Source: Pseudomonadota bacterium
Lineage (GTDB): Bacteria; Pseudomonadota; Gammaproteobacteria; Steroidobacterales; JBCBZW01
Reading direction: 5' to 3'
NCBI GenBank assembly: GCA_039193195.1
Contig: JBCCWS010000027.1
Span: 17,888-81,887 of the forward strand
DNA length: 64,000 nt
Position 1 is the first letter of the stretch, and each line of letters starts with the position of its first letter. Positions 1 through 7,913 of this stretch are shown here, piece by piece. The notes beneath the pieces were generated by a model. It was not told the origin of the DNA, did not search any database, and saw only the letters and a list, made by a program, of their open reading frames with translations. The translations under genes and the position numbers were made by a program.

Positions 1-1662
1 ACCTTCGTCTTCTTCGGCGCCCCCGACATCGGATCATCAGGCGCGTTGTCCCTGCGGCTGGACGGTGCTAATGGATTCCGTGTCGTGGGCGCCGAGTCGT
101 TCGATGTCTCGGGCGTGTCGATGTCGGCGATGTTCGACGTCAACGCAGACGGCTTGCACGACTTTGCGATTAGCAGTTCGGGCGTGGATCTTCCTGATGC
201 CGGGGGTGTCGGTGAGGTCGCAATCCTATTCTCTGGGCCCGAGCTCTTCGGGAACGGCAACTTCCGGCTCTCGACTTTGGACGAGAACAACGGGTTTCGG
301 ATGAATGGCATTGAGCCAGGGGAGCTGTTCGGCGAGCGGATCTCGCGAAAGACCGGCGACATCAATGGGGATGGTATCCAGGACATGGCTGCGGTTGCTC
401 CCAGCGCGGAACCCGACGGCCTGGTGAGTCAGGGCCGCGTCTACGTGGTTTTCGGTGGGGGGGACTTCGGTGCGTCAGCGACATTTGATCTTAACCAGCT
501 CGACGGGACAAATGGGTTCACCATCATCGGTGAGGCCGAGCGACAGGGCCTGGACAAGATCGAGATCGTCCCCGATATCAACGGGGATGGCTTCGACGAG
601 GTGCTGGTCGGCGCACAAGGTCATGATGTCGGTGAGGTAAACAATGTTGGAAGGGCGTACCTGATCTTTGGCGGCGCGGCGGTCGCGCCAGGTGGGCTGC
701 TCGATCTGGAAGAGTTCGCCGCTGATCCAATCGGGCGAGGGTTCACGCTCACCGGCACGGGGGAAACCACGAATCTAGGTGAGGCCCTTGCAGGCTTGGG
801 AGACTTCAACGCGGACGGCTTCAACGATATTGCCATTGCCGAAGGGAGAAACCGCGACAACGGGGAAGGCTCTGGCGTTATCTTCATCGTGTTTGGTAGC
901 CCGGACGTCGGTGAGAGCGGCGAGATCGACCCGCGTGCCTTGTACGAACCAAGCGCGGTCGGGACAGCGATTATCGGTGAGGCAGACCCTCCCAGTCAGC
1001 TTGGAACGACGCTGGGCGCCTCGGGCGACTTCAACGGGGATGGCTATCCGGATTTGCCGATCTTCCAACTGGACACCGATGCACCTGGCCAGCCTTACCC
1101 CGGCGGCGCAGCGCGAATCGTCTTCGGCGGACCAGGCTTTGGAGAATCCGGTCCGCTGTTGATCTCGATGCTTGATGGTAGCAACGGGTTCACCGTGTTC
1201 TCTCCGGAGGAAAGGGGTGACTGCGGAGACGGGCTGGATTCCGCTGGGGACGTCAATGGTGATGGCATTGACGATTTGATCATTGGTTGTCCAGAGGCTC
1301 GCCCCGACGACATCTCCGCTGCAGGGACGGCCTACGTCGTGTTCGGCAGGAACACGGTTTCGGACGTGGACGGCGATGGCATCGTCGACACATCGGACAA
1401 TTGCATTGATGTGGCGAACGCCGACCAGCGGGACACCAACGATGACGGCTTTGGCAACGTCTGCGATGCCGACCTAAACAACGACTGTCTGGTGACAGGA
1501 CAAGACTGGCTCATCATGCGCGACGTGCTCTTCACGGACAACGCTGATGCCGACCTGGACGGAAACGGCATAGTCAATGGTGGCGACGCTCTGGCGCTGT
1601 TCGAGGCACGCTTCACGGCGCCAGGCCCTAGCGGTGTCGACAACGCGTGCGAGGCGGGATAG
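1..1662 (+). CDS. FG-GAP repeat protein with dockerin-like C-terminus (5' truncated)
   Basis: The reading frame is open from base 1, so the N-terminus lies outside the window. The protein is built from FG-GAP/integrin-alpha-type beta-propeller blades: each contains a calcium loop of the form D-x-N-x-D-G-x-x-D and a V-F-G-type strand, repeated about every 60-75 residues. The C-terminal ~90 residues carry a thrombospondin type 3-like Asp-rich stretch and then two dockerin-like EF-hand loops (DLNNDCLVTGQDW and DLDGNGIVNGGD), ending in a PGPSG tail. It is very likely a secreted, calcium-binding adhesin or surface protein. Two full-length paralogues lie at 33-37 kb and a broken one at 60 kb, all sharing this design. 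The ligand is unknown. Confidence 0.85.
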   Translation, partial: TFVFFGAPDIGSSGALSLRLDGANGFRVVGAESFDVSGVSMSAMFDVNADGLHDFAISSSGVDLPDAGGVGEVAILFSGPELFGNGNFRLSTLDENNGFRMNGIEPGELFGERISRKTGDINGDGIQDMAAVAPSAEPDGLVSQGRVYVVFGGGDFGASATFDLNQLDGTNGFTIIGEAERQGLDKIEIVPDINGDGFDEVLVGAQGHDVGEVNNVGRAYLIFGGAAVAPGGLLDLEEFAADPIGRGFTLTGTGETTNLGEALAGLGDFNADGFNDIAIAEGRNRDNGEGSGVIFIVFGSPDVGESGEIDPRALYEPSAVGTAIIGEADPPSQLGTTLGASGDFNGDGYPDLPIFQLDTDAPGQPYPGGAARIVFGGPGFGESGPLLISMLDGSNGFTVFSPEERGDCGDGLDSAGDVNGDGIDDLIIGCPEARPDDISAAGTAYVVFGRNTVSDVDGDGIVDTSDNCIDVANADQRDTNDDGFGNVCDADLNNDCLVTGQDWLIMRDVLFTDNADADLDGNGIVNGGDALALFEARFTAPGPSGVDNACEAG

Positions 1663-1989
1663 CACCTGAGCTAAGAAATCTGCTGCAGATGGCCTCAGGG
1701 ACGGCGTGAAGCCCCTTTGATCGATGGGGTTCAGGGGAAACCGAGGTCTCCCTGGCGGCACCCAATCCGCGAGAGTTGGCCCCCCGAAGTGCCGATGGGC
1801 GCCCTTAGGGGAACACGGAGGCTCATCCCAAGTGGGGTGTCACAGCCTACCGTGCGGCCAGACCATCGCCGTCGCGTGCGTGCGGCTTGCGACCGGTCGA
1901 GCCGTGCCCGCGACCAGACGAACGCTTTCCCGGGCCCACCGCGCCACGTAGGGTACTAGACCGTCGCCACCGCCCGAGAGAGCCCGCCG
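1663..1989. other. Intergenic, no gene seen
   Basis: About 330 bases between the FG-GAP gene and the hydroxyproline dehydratase. I see no convincing coding frame, RNA gene or strong hairpin. The start codon at 1990 has no clear Shine-Dalgarno sequence. Confidence 0.5.
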
Positions 1990-3051
1990 ATGGATCCCGC
2001 CGCGCCACGCCCAGAGCTCATCCCACCCTCGCCCGCCGGCGCCAAGACCTTTCACTGCGTGGAGGCCCACACGGAGGGCGAACCCCTTCGCATCATCCTG
2101 TCAGGCTTCGAAGACTTGCGCGGAGACACGATCCTCGCGCGCCGGCGCGACGCGCACGATCGCCTCGATCACCTGCGCCGGGCCCTCATGTGGGAACCCC
2201 GCGGCCACGCCGACATGTACGGCTGCATCGTCGTGCCCGCCGAGCGTGAGGGATCGGACTTCGGCGTGCTGTTCACCCACAACGAGGGCTACTCGACCAT
2301 GTGCGGCCACGGCGTGCTGGCGATGGCGCGGGTGGCAGTGGAACTCGGCCTGGTGCCCGTCGTGCGCCCGGTCACCACCATGGTGATGGATACGCCTGCG
2401 GGCCCCGTGCGGGCCACGGTCAGGCTCGATCAGGAAACGGGCGCCGTGCAGGCGGTGTCCTTCCAGAACGTCCCCTCGTGGGTGGTGAGCTTGGACCGAG
2501 AGATTCACGTACCGGATGTGGGAGTCGTGCCTTACGACGTGGCGTTCGGCGGCGCCTTCTACGCCTATCTCGACGCCGACGCCGTCGGCCTGACCCTCGA
2601 GCCGGCCTCGACCCAACGCCTCATTGAGGCGGGCCGCGCGATCAAGCAGGCCGTGCAGGCCGCGGACCGGCCGCGGCATCCGGTAGATGAAGACCTATCG
2701 TTTTTGTACGGCACGATCTTCACCGGCCCCGCCAGTGATCCTGAGCACCACTCGCGCCACGTGTGCGTCTTCGCCGACGGCGAAGTCGATCGAAGCCCGA
2801 CCGGCACGGGCGTCAGCGGGCGCCTCGCGCTGCTGCGAGCGCGGGAGCAGATCGCCGTGGCCGAGACGATCGGCATCGAGAGCATTCTCGGCAGCCGCTT
2901 CTACTGTCGCGTCGTGGAGGAGCACGATCACGGCGGCGGACTGGGATCTCAGATCGTCCCGGAGGTGGAAGGTCGCGCCTGGGTCACCGGCGCGACGCAG
3001 TGGGTGATCGACCCGGAGGATCCGTTCCGCGAGGGGTTCCTCCTGCGCTAA
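1990..3051 (+). CDS. trans-3-hydroxy-L-proline dehydratase (proline racemase family)
   Basis: A 353-residue member of the proline racemase superfamily. The first catalytic cysteine is present in the STMCGHG motif (Cys105). The second catalytic position, a cysteine in true racemases and epimerases (DRSPCGTG), is threonine here (DRSPTGTG, Thr270). In this family the Cys/Thr pair is the signature of trans-3-hydroxy-L-proline dehydratase, which produces 1-pyrroline-2-carboxylate. Length fits the family. It stands alone: no pyrroline-2-carboxylate reductase or hydroxyproline transporter is adjacent. Substrate is inferred from the Thr substitution; the family call is firm. Confidence 0.87.
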   Translation: MDPAAPRPELIPPSPAGAKTFHCVEAHTEGEPLRIILSGFEDLRGDTILARRRDAHDRLDHLRRALMWEPRGHADMYGCIVVPAEREGSDFGVLFTHNEGYSTMCGHGVLAMARVAVELGLVPVVRPVTTMVMDTPAGPVRATVRLDQETGAVQAVSFQNVPSWVVSLDREIHVPDVGVVPYDVAFGGAFYAYLDADAVGLTLEPASTQRLIEAGRAIKQAVQAADRPRHPVDEDLSFLYGTIFTGPASDPEHHSRHVCVFADGEVDRSPTGTGVSGRLALLRAREQIAVAETIGIESILGSRFYCRVVEEHDHGGGLGSQIVPEVEGRAWVTGATQWVIDPEDPFREGFLLR

Positions 3052-3135
3052 GCGCAGATCTTCGGGCGCAGGTGCCGCGCATCGCGAACCGCACGCGTAG
3101 CGAAGGCTGCTCACTCGCGCCGACCCCGTTCTGGA

Positions 3136-3681
3136 CTAGTGGTCCCTGAGGCCGGCCAACGCGCTATCCAGGCCTGCCAGGTCTGCATCCGATTTGAGGG
3201 ACTGACTGGCTGGATCCCAGGCCGTGGCCCAGTTGGCGACACCGTACTTGCCAGCGAGCGTACTGCCGAAGAATGGGGCTAGCCGCTCGACGGTGCCGAG
3301 GACGCCTGCACCACCGCGTTTGCCCGGCGTCGCGGCAAGCGCCACCATCGGCTTCCCCTGCCACACCTTGCTATCAATGCGGCTCATCCAATCGAAGATG
3401 TTCTTCCAGGCCGCTGTGAACGAACCGTTGTGCTCAGCGAAGGAGACGACGATGGCATCGGCCTCGCCGATGGCGTCAAAGAACTCTTGCGCCAGTGGAT
3501 GGATGCCATCGGCCTGCTCCCGATCGATGGAGTAGATGGGCATTTCAAAGTCGTTGAGATCTAGAACACGCGTGGCCGCCCCCGGCATGATGGATGTGGT
3601 CAGACGCTGCAGGGCGAACTGAATCAACTGCCCATTGATCGAGTGTCGGCTGTTGCTTGCAGCGAAGGCGAGTACGTTCAT
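3136..3681 (-). CDS. NADPH-dependent FMN reductase family protein
   Basis: A 181-residue flavodoxin-like protein. The N-terminus (MNVLAFAASNSRHSINGQL) matches the FMN phosphate-binding loop of the NADPH-dependent FMN reductase/chromate-quinone reductase family, and the central SFAEHNGSFTAAWKNIFDW matches its flavin-contacting and dimer segment. It probably reduces quinones, nitro compounds or flavin in the cytoplasm. It lies 50 bp downstream of the pirin gene on the same strand, so the two are probably co-transcribed and may act together in quinone or oxidative-stress detoxification (inference). Confidence 0.8.
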   Translation of the reverse strand: MNVLAFAASNSRHSINGQLIQFALQRLTTSIMPGAATRVLDLNDFEMPIYSIDREQADGIHPLAQEFFDAIGEADAIVVSFAEHNGSFTAAWKNIFDWMSRIDSKVWQGKPMVALAATPGKRGGAGVLGTVERLAPFFGSTLAGKYGVANWATAWDPASQSLKSDADLAGLDSALAGLRDH

Positions 3682-3731
3682 GATCGGCCAATACCTCTAG
3701 TTAGGGATCTGGTGACACCCGCGCGTCTCGG

Positions 3732-4598
3732 CTAGAACGGGACCCCATCCAAAGTACCCATCTCGCCCGCCTCATAGCGGTGCTGTGCTTTGGCGATGGC
3801 TGCCTCACTGTCGAGTACGAAGGGGCCGCCATACACCAGCGGCTGCGGCGCAGGTTCGCCACCGAACAGGAAGAAGTCGGCCGCCTGATCCGCCCCTGCC
3901 GTCAGCAAGACGGTGCCGGCGTCGGCGGCCAGGCGCACGGCTAGACCCGGTCGGTCAAGCACATGCCGATCGACGCGCGCACCGTCGGTGGCCGACACCG
4001 TGTAGACGCCGTACTCGTGATCGGGGTGCGGAAGGGTGATCGTCGCGGATGAACCGTGGGACACGCGCACATGTGCCATGAGCGAGGGCAGCGCCAACGG
4101 GATGAGCCCGGCGTGGCCGCGTAGTGCGCCCGACAACAGGCGAATGTCGGCGCCATCCTGGCGCCAGGTGGGCATGTCACTCGCTTGGAACGCTCGGTAA
4201 GCGGGCTCAGCGTCCTGTTCAGCGATCGGTAGGCGCGCCCAGATCTGCAGCCCGTGCATGGTGGTGGCGCGGTCGATCAGGTTGCGCTCCGCGTGGAGGA
4301 TACCTGCCCCGGCACGCATCCATTGTGTGCCGCCGTCTGCAATCTGGCCCACATGCCCCTGGCTGTCCGTGTGTTCGTTGGCGCCCTGCAGCAGGTAGGT
4401 CATCACCTCGATGCCCGCATGGGGGTGCGCCGGTAGCTTTCCTTCAGGCGCATCCACGGGGCCGAAGTGATCGAGGAACACGATCGGGCCTATCGACTGG
4501 ATATCTGCTGCCGGCAGGGAGCGCCTCACCTGCACAGGCCCGACGAACGCAGCGTTCGCCCGCCAGATCAATGCGTCGTGTCGCCGTGTCAGGGCCAT
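3732..4598 (-). CDS. Pirin family protein (bicupin)
   Basis: A 288-residue protein with the pirin architecture: an N-terminal cupin with the metal-binding pattern around PAHPHAGIEVMTYLLQG and HTDSQGH, then ADGGTQWMRAGAGILHAE, and a second C-terminal cupin-like half. Pirins are iron-binding proteins, and several oxidise flavonoids such as quercetin. The start is supported by a GGAGG ribosome binding site just upstream. It is first in a probable two-gene transcript with the FMN reductase. The physiological substrate is unknown. Confidence 0.88.
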   Translation of the reverse strand: MALTRRHDALIWRANAAFVGPVQVRRSLPAADIQSIGPIVFLDHFGPVDAPEGKLPAHPHAGIEVMTYLLQGANEHTDSQGHVGQIADGGTQWMRAGAGILHAERNLIDRATTMHGLQIWARLPIAEQDAEPAYRAFQASDMPTWRQDGADIRLLSGALRGHAGLIPLALPSLMAHVRVSHGSSATITLPHPDHEYGVYTVSATDGARVDRHVLDRPGLAVRLAADAGTVLLTAGADQAADFFLFGGEPAPQPLVYGGPFVLDSEAAIAKAQHRYEAGEMGTLDGVPF

Positions 4599-5300
4599 GA
4601 AACCTCCGGTAAGTCGTAGCCATGGGTGGCGTGGAAGACATACCTCCTCGGCGATTCCTATCTGACCTCATGCGCGAGCAACGATCAATGCGCAGATTTC
4701 CGCAGGCAATGCTGCAGGCTACGGCTTGACTTCACCGAACACCAAAGGGTTGGGCAACCATCATCAGGTCTGCGATGCCCAGACGATCGAGCCCGAGAAA
4801 CTCGTCGCCCGTTTCTCAGCGCCCCAACCGCGCACCGCCTGGGCATCGTGGAGCGCCAGTTCTCCTCGAACCACTCCTACGACGCGTTAGAGGCGTTGGT
4901 GGGGCTTTTCCCCACCGCGCGGGAGCATTGGTGGCGGTGTTCGGTCGGACGGCCACGGATCCGGTGGCGGGAATTGGCAGCAGTCTCGCGCACTCGATCG
5001 GCCGAGGTCGAGGCTGATTCATACACCCACTTAGCGAGGTTCGTGCGCAGCGCTATCGAAGCACTGGCGTAGGGTGCGGCCACGGCAGGGCTTATGAGCT
5101 CGCCAATTCCTGGCAGCGAATCGAAATGCCGCGCCGGATCTGCGAAGTGGCCGACGAAGAGGACCATGCTCTAGTTAGCGGCGCTGCAGGTGTACGGGTT
5201 CGTGCTCGTCGAATGCGGGCCGGACGTCAGTCCGGATGCTGTGATCTCTCAGACCGGAGCGGCCATCGCCTAGGGGCCGCTCCGATCGTGCCCCGGCTGG
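4599..5300. other. Intergenic, probably decayed sequence
   Basis: About 700 bases with open frames on both strands but no recognisable domain, no consistent codon signature and no good ribosome binding site. It may hold remnants of a lost regulator upstream of the pirin gene, but I cannot identify any. Confidence 0.4.
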
Positions 5301-5460
5301 GGTAGCTCAGTATAGGTTCGGTCGGCGGCCCCGTGCGTCCAGCGACTTAAGATCAAGGCGCGCGAAGTTCTCTGTAGCCGCAGCTACAGGGAACTTTGCG
5401 CAACGCCGAGATCGGGTTGCTGGTGCGCGGGGACGGTGAGCGAACTTGTGCAGAGCTTCC
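5301..5460. repeat. MITE-like element with terminal inverted repeats and internal hairpin
   Basis: The right end (5441-5460) is, in reverse complement, GGAAGCTCTGCACAAGTTCG. The left end (5301-5320, GGTAGCTCAGTATAGGTTCG) is a degenerate copy of it. Inside, 5360-5378 and 5383-5401 form a 19-bp stem with two mismatches around a CGCA loop. A related left end with the same order of sub-motifs (terminus, GGCCGGC-like, GTGCGTCCAGCG) lies at 54799-54864. There is no coding capacity. It ends exactly at the stop codon of the neighbouring leftward gene and could serve as its terminator. Confidence 0.6.
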
Positions 5461-6159
5461 CTAGGTGACCGGGTTTTGCTGCAGGTCTTCCACTCCCTCC
5501 AGCACCTTACGTGCCCAGAAGGTTAGTTGCTTGCGCATGCCGAGGGAGTTGGTGTTGCGGCCCGCCACCTGGGTGACGCCTGCATCACGGATCGTGCGAC
5601 GGTCGATCATCCGCGCCAGCAGCGTGCCGGTGGCCGCGTCATAGAGTTCGATGAACAGGCTGGCGGCGCCAGAGCCCTCGCTCTGCGAGGTGCCGAGGAA
5701 CAGTCCCTTGGAGTTTCTCGGTGCCACGAGGTCCACGTCGAACACGGCGGGACGCACGAGCAGCACGCCCTTAGCCTCCTTCTGCGCAAGCTCGTAGCCG
5801 CCGCGAGTGGTGAACTCCTCGACGAAGACCTCCTGGAAGCGCTGGGACAGGTCTGCCTTCATCAGCTCCAAGTCCTGATCGGTCACCCGCTCATTGGGCT
5901 TGCGACGGCGATTGACGCGATCCTGCCAGCCCTTCACGAAAGCGGTGGAGCACTCGATGAACATCACCCGGTCGTAGGCGCTGAAGTCCGTGTCCGGCCG
6001 GACGAACGCGGCCGTGACGTCGAAGCGATCGACCTGTTTCAGGCCAGACGGCGCCTTGTCGGCGGCCTGTACGACCTGGGCGGGGGCCACCATCACGGCC
6101 GCCATCAATACCAGGGCGGCGGTAAGCGGGGAGCGGGAAGCAGCTTGTATCAGACGCAT
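5461..6159 (-). CDS. Exported protein, DUF3313-like
   Basis: About 232 residues from the chosen ATG at 6159. That ATG places a typical signal peptide (MRLIQAASRSPLTAALVLMAAVMVAPAQ by position 1-28) at the N-terminus and has GGAG upstream; a longer in-frame start at 6216 would bury the signal. The mature part resembles DUF3313-type periplasmic or lipoprotein families: an early Y-D-R-V-M strand, an R-P-A-V-x-D-V-D strand, and an F-I-E-L-Y-D-A-A-T-G-T-L-L-A-R segment about three quarters along. There is no lipobox cysteine. Function is unknown. Its stop codon directly abuts the MITE. Confidence 0.65.
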   Translation of the reverse strand: MRLIQAASRSPLTAALVLMAAVMVAPAQVVQAADKAPSGLKQVDRFDVTAAFVRPDTDFSAYDRVMFIECSTAFVKGWQDRVNRRRKPNERVTDQDLELMKADLSQRFQEVFVEEFTTRGGYELAQKEAKGVLLVRPAVFDVDLVAPRNSKGLFLGTSQSEGSGAASLFIELYDAATGTLLARMIDRRTIRDAGVTQVAGRNTNSLGMRKQLTFWARKVLEGVEDLQQNPVT

Positions 6160-6578
6160 AGGGTCTCTACTCCGGTAAGCGCCCGTCCCCACGGTGAGGG
6201 CGGCGGACGAGCACAAGCGAACATCTAGCCAATCAAAGAGGTTGACGCAAACTCAGGCGCGGTCATGACGCCGGTGGGGCCGCAGTGTAGGCGCTCTCCC
6301 AGCCTCGCCAAGGAACCAGTTGTGCGTACTTAGATGCCGCAAATGCCGCCGCGGTTGCGTGGGCCCGCCCGGCGAGCGGTGCTCCGCCCCTCGGCGCGTC
6401 AGGCCCGAACTGGCGACCGGCAGATCGCAGACCGGTAGGCCCTCACACCGTTCGTGAAGGCTGGCAACCGTTGGTGAATCGCCCTCGGCGCCGGCGCATC
6501 GCACCAGCGACGCAGCGCCGAAAGTGCTCTCGTCGCCGGCCACACCTGGCTGGCCCTGCCTCGAGAGAGACGCTTCCC
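6160..6578. other. Intergenic between divergent genes
   Basis: About 420 bases separating the divergent DUF3313-like and outer-membrane barrel genes. It presumably holds both promoters. I see no RNA gene and no clear operator. Confidence 0.4.
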
Positions 6579-7244
6579 ATGAACTACCGCCTACGCACGA
6601 TCGCCGCTTTGACCCTGACCACCACGCTCGCCACCTCGGCCGGCGCCCAGGACTGGTACGTCACCGCCGACTTAGGGCTGAACCTCCTCAGCGATCAGAC
6701 CCTCACGTACGAAGACGGAACCGGCACGCGAGGAACGCAGAACGACGCGAACTTCAATCCGTCCTTAGCTGCCGGCGGGCGCGTGGGTCGCTACTTCGGC
6801 GAGCGCTTCCGCCTGGAAGGCGAACTCATGTATCGCACCAACGGCCTCCAGGACGTGACGGTCCAGGGCTTGGGCGACGCCACCGACGGCAACTACGCCA
6901 GCCTCGGCATCGGCCTCTCAGCCCTGGTCGACTTCAACCTCTTCGGCAGCGATCGCTACCGCACCTACCTCGGCGCCGGCATCGTGCTGATCGAGGAGAT
7001 CGACATCGAGTTCACCATCGACGGCCAGGAGACGTCGTTTCAGACCAACGACGTGGCCGCTCAGCTCCAGGCGGACGTGCGCTACGATACGGGCGATCGC
7101 TGGTTCGTCGACGTGGGTCTGCGCTACCTCATCAGCGATGACGTCACCCTGGAGCGCCCTGGCGACGCACTGCAGCGCATCACCGCCGCTACGACCCCCT
7201 CACGATCACCGCCGGCGTCGGCCTGCGCTTCTAGCCGCGGGTGA
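6579..7244 (+). CDS. Outer-membrane beta-barrel protein, probable 3' frameshift
   Basis: The start at 6579 gives a clean signal peptide ending near AGAQDWYV and follows a GAGAGA ribosome binding site. The body reads as alternating amphipathic strands of a small OmpA/OmpW-like barrel (for example GRVGRYFGERFRLEGELMYR, then DRWFVDVGLRYLISDDV). As read, the last 20 residues (after TLERPGDALQ) are Ser/Pro/Ala-rich and not barrel-like. In another frame, 7190-7231 encodes YDPLTITAGVGLRF followed by a stop (7232-7234). That is a classical final barrel strand with C-terminal Phe, the outer-membrane assembly signal. A one-base indel around 7165-7190, real or a sequencing error, is therefore likely. 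Function unknown. Confidence 0.75.
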   Translation: MNYRLRTIAALTLTTTLATSAGAQDWYVTADLGLNLLSDQTLTYEDGTGTRGTQNDANFNPSLAAGGRVGRYFGERFRLEGELMYRTNGLQDVTVQGLGDATDGNYASLGIGLSALVDFNLFGSDRYRTYLGAGIVLIEEIDIEFTIDGQETSFQTNDVAAQLQADVRYDTGDRWFVDVGLRYLISDDVTLERPGDALQRITAATTPSRSPPASACASSRG

Positions 7245-7307
7245 CCCCTCCCTCCCCTGCGCGGCTGCTATGCTGAGCGCCCGCCGCGCAGGAGAAGGAG
7301 CTCGCCC

Positions 7308-7571
7308 GTGAAGAAGCTGAAGAACGAAGCTGAACTCTTCAAAGCCGCCCTGACCGCCGGCGTGCACTATGCCGAAAGTGAACGCAAGGCCGTGCAGTTC
7401 GAGCCCGGCGACTCCAACGCCGACAAGGCGCTCTACGTCTATCGCCTATTGGTACACGACAAGCTACTCGCGCCCATGCCCGAGGCGCAGGTGTCGCAGA
7501 AGTCCATCCGCCTACGCTTGGCCCGCTGGTACGCCAACCAACTGCCCGATGACCACCCGTTGCTGAAGTAG
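7308..7571 (+). CDS. Small protein, DUF5062-like
   Basis: An 87-residue acidic/basic mixed protein with a GGAG-type ribosome binding site before a GTG start. Its pattern (MKKLKNEAELFKAAL at the start, then SNADKALYVYRLLVHDK and a C-terminal LPDDHPLLK) resembles the DUF5062 family of small gammaproteobacterial proteins. No catalytic motif is visible and the function is unknown. It is followed after five bases by a small helix-turn-helix-like gene, so the two are probably co-transcribed. Confidence 0.65.
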   Translation: MKKLKNEAELFKAALTAGVHYAESERKAVQFEPGDSNADKALYVYRLLVHDKLLAPMPEAQVSQKSIRLRLARWYANQLPDDHPLLK

Positions 7572-7576
7572 AGCGC

Positions 7577-7861
7577 ATGGACCAACACCTCTCGATCGAC
7601 GAGCTACGCACCTTTATGGATGAGTTCGACCTCAACGCCGCCGAGCTAGCACGCTTGGTGGGTTACGAGGGCGATAGCTACCGCGAGATCGACCGCAAAA
7701 CCCAGGCCGTGTTCCATTGGCTCGAAGGTCGACGCAAGGTGCCGCGCTACGTCAACGCGCTCATCGCCTGGGCGCGGGCGCATCCTGACACGGCGCGCCA
7801 ACTCACACGGGGCGAGCTGCGCTACGAGCAGGGACGACTCACACCCCGAACCCCCGCTTGA
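7577..7861 (+). CDS. Small helix-turn-helix-like protein
   Basis: 94 residues. The segment from about 15 to 55 (EFDLNAAELARLVGYEG, then a turn, then TQAVFHWLEGRRKVPRYV) fits a Cro/C1-type helix-turn-helix in which the second helix and the W-x-x-G-R-R-K-V-P motif resemble XRE-family DNA readers. It lies five bases after the DUF5062-like gene, suggesting one transcript. The target is unknown. It could instead be a non-DNA-binding adaptor with the same fold. Confidence 0.6.
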   Translation: MDQHLSIDELRTFMDEFDLNAAELARLVGYEGDSYREIDRKTQAVFHWLEGRRKVPRYVNALIAWARAHPDTARQLTRGELRYEQGRLTPRTPA

Positions 7862-7913
7862 GGCGCCGGCGCCGGCTTGCCATCCAGAGCAAGCCCTGTA
7901 GGCTCTGCGGCCT

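Noticed and set aside
4626..5072. Rightward 148-codon open frame
   Set aside because: No domain, Cys/Arg-rich composition typical of GC-rich non-coding frames, no ribosome binding site, and competing frames on the other strand.
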